From contig CALLME010000180.1 in NCBI GenBank assembly GCA_938007945.1, positions 1 to 15,154 of the forward strand: a stretch of 15,154 nucleotides of DNA, written 5' to 3'. Below are positions 14,220-15,154 of the stretch, piece after piece. Under the pieces are notes generated by a model that saw nothing but the letters and a program-made list of their open reading frames with translations, was not told where the DNA came from and ran no database searches. Position numbers and translations under genes: made by a program. This DNA is from an uncultured Caulobacterales bacterium (GTDB lineage Bacteria > Pseudomonadota > Alphaproteobacteria > Caulobacterales > Maricaulaceae). The stretch's first letter is position 1, and each line of letters opens with the position of its first letter.

Positions 14220-14726
14220 CTAAAGCTCTCGAACAATATTTTGGGCGCATTTTGCAAAATCATCGCCAACTTTGACGCGGTAAAATGGAACGCGCGTCGC
14301 GGCGAACACTCCATTTTTTAAGATGTCACCCGCAGCCGCCTTTTGCGCGCTATGAGAGCTGCCATCAAGCTCAATGGCACAGCGCGGTCGGCCTGCGTGA
14401 TCAATCACAAGAAAATCAATATGTCGGCTTTTAATGCGCCCGCGCAACTGAAAAGCGAGCTTTGCATTCGGTAAATCAGGCTTAACGCGAATGATATCCT
14501 CAAGTCGCGTTTTTGTTTGTAGCCGAAAGGTTGGCGGCAAAGCAGATTCAAGGCTTAAAAAGAACGCCCGCTCAGACGCATTCACAAATAGGCTATCGCG
14601 CGCCTCAAAGTGACGAAATATTTTGGGGTCAGGTACGCTAGATTGCGGCGGCGTATAGTCACCGTTTAAACGCAAGAAAATGAATGCGATGACCGCAACA
14701 AATATAATGAGACCTAAAACTTCCAT
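14220..14726 (-). CDS. membrane-anchored DUF2726 protein (PD-(D/E)XK nuclease-like fold)
   Basis: This 168-residue protein begins with one membrane helix (residues 3-20, VLGLIIFVAVIAFIFLRL); the rest is probably cytoplasmic. Residues 48-165 match DUF2726: NASERAFFLSLESAL, then an RLEDIIR segment, KSRHIDFLVID (D104) and the conserved AIELDGSSH (E119, D121), followed by a helix and a TRVPFYRVKVGDDF strand. These features resemble the restriction-endonuclease-like fold, in which the D and ExD residues bind metal. Nuclease activity is inferred from the fold and not established for the family. It lies 35 bp after terminase g2, where RcGTA has the portal next. There is no ribosome-binding site; a TATAGA element ends six bases before the ATG. 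It could be a passenger, a defence gene or a packaging accessory. Confidence 0.82.
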   Translation of the reverse strand: MEVLGLIIFVAVIAFIFLRLNGDYTPPQSSVPDPKIFRHFEARDSLFVNASERAFFLSLESALPPTFRLQTKTRLEDIIRVKPDLPNAKLAFQLRGRIKSRHIDFLVIDHAGRPRCAIELDGSSHSAQKAAAGDILKNGVFAATRVPFYRVKVGDDFAKCAQNIVREL

Positions 14727-14732
14727 AGGGTG

Positions 14733-14761
14733 TCTATAGCGCCATATATGGGAAGCCGAAA
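14733..14761 (-). promoter_or_regulatory. possible leaderless promoter of the DUF2726 gene with a 10-bp palindrome
   Basis: TATAGA (14738-14733) ends six bases before the ATG, which would place the transcript start at the ATG itself. A poor -35 (TTTCGG, 14761-14756) lies 17 bp upstream. The spacer holds a perfect palindrome, CCATATATGG (14742-14751), that could be an operator. No Shine-Dalgarno sequence is present, in keeping with a leaderless message. The match to consensus is weak. Confidence 0.28.
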
Positions 14762-15154
14762 TTATATTTGCCGAATGCGCGGGGCCTGCCTTTCAGACAA
14801 CAACAAATCTGTGACGGCCCAAACCAGCGCGTCTGCACGGTCAGGGCTTTTTGATCCGCGAATAGAAGCCTCTGTGCCGAGTGACGCCAACTCATCTTCA
14901 AGCTCAGGAAACGGACGTACATGATTCACACGGCCTTGCGTGTATAGCGCGGATACGGGTTCCGCCCGCGCCACCTTTCCGCGAGACGCATAGACCGTTC
15001 GCAAAAGCACGTCAGGATTTATGTTTTTCAATATTGAGCTGACCATCTCCCCGCCCTGGTTCACTTCGACTAAGACATAGTCCGCGTCATAGCTTTCCCA
15101 ATATCCCAATACGCGCGCCGCCCAAGCATCAGGCGAAAGCCCCTGCGCGGTACC
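14762..15154 (-). CDS. GTA terminase large subunit g2, C-terminal nuclease part (5' end cut by window edge)
   Basis: The last 130 codons of the large terminase are present; the frame is open to the window edge, so the ATPase domain lies beyond 15154. What remains is the RNase H-like nuclease: SPDAWAARVLGYWESYDADYVLVEVNQGGEMV with the family motif VNQGGEMV, a KVARAEPVSALYTQGRVNHV stretch typical of this clade, and the closing SPDRADALVWAVTDLLL, whose acidic residue helps bind metal. It drives DNA into the prohead and cuts it when the head is full. A TTG inside the fragment (15109) could be taken for a start, but the codons before it also fit the family. It ends 35 bp before the DUF2726 gene, not next to portal as in RcGTA. 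Confidence 0.93.
   Translation of the reverse strand, partial: GTAQGLSPDAWAARVLGYWESYDADYVLVEVNQGGEMVSSILKNINPDVLLRTVYASRGKVARAEPVSALYTQGRVNHVRPFPELEDELASLGTEASIRGSKSPDRADALVWAVTDLLLSERQAPRIRQI

Noticed and set aside
15149..15154. Window ends exactly at GGTACC, a KpnI site
   Set aside because: Possibly a cloning or contig boundary, but a 6-bp site at the edge may be chance and has no biological meaning.
1..15154. tRNA, rRNA, CRISPR arrays, insertion sequences, attachment sites
   Set aside because: No clover-leaf, repeat-spacer pattern, transposase or phage att-like duplication was seen on either strand.

Overview
The window reads as alphaproteobacterial DNA. All supported genes lie on the minus strand, so biological order runs from high to low coordinates. 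It carries most of a gene transfer agent (GTA) structural cluster of the Rhodobacter capsulatus (RcGTA) type, from the end of the large terminase gene (g2) at 15154 to the host-contact 'megatron' gene (g15) ending at 2090. Full RcGTA synteny, the cellular genes straight after g15, the absence of integrase, repressor and lysis genes in view, and moderately GC-rich coding like its surroundings suggest a domesticated GTA rather than a recent prophage. GTAs of this kind are known from Rhodobacterales, Caulobacterales (including Hyphomonadaceae and Maricaulis relatives) and Rhizobiales. A perfect CtrA-type box fits those groups. The species cannot be named from the sequence.

Layout on the minus strand: partial terminase g2 (15154-14762); an unusual two-gene insertion made of a membrane-anchored DUF2726 protein (14726-14220) and a small helical, TPR-like protein (14157-13732); about 200 bp without a gene, holding a possible promoter and an inverted repeat; portal g3 (13528-12302); small membrane protein g3.5 (12309-12052); prohead protease g4 (12042-11566); major capsid g5 (11569-10349); a terminator-like hairpin (10327-10301); adaptor g6, stopper g7, tail terminator g8, tail tube g9, tail assembly chaperones g10 and g10.1, a very short tape measure g11, distal tail g12, hub g13, NlpC/P60 peptidase g14 and megatron g15. 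Most neighbours in the run overlap by 1 to 14 bp, usually as ATGA, which indicates translational coupling.

The proteins form a small siphovirus-like particle. g3, g4 and g5 build and mature the head, and g2 packages DNA into it. g6 to g8 join head to tail, g9 and g11 (with chaperones g10 and g10.1) make the tail, and g12 to g15 form the baseplate that contacts and breaches the recipient envelope. Downstream come a CbpA-like DnaJ co-chaperone (2040-1090), a secreted PepSY protein (1009-662) and the first 194 codons of an OmpR-family response regulator (584 to the window edge). The last two look like a separate two-component locus.

The points most worth following are the DUF2726/TPR insertion between terminase and portal, the symmetric CtrA-type box inside that insertion, the hairpin after the capsid gene that could set capsid stoichiometry, and the 140-residue tape measure, which predicts a short tail.
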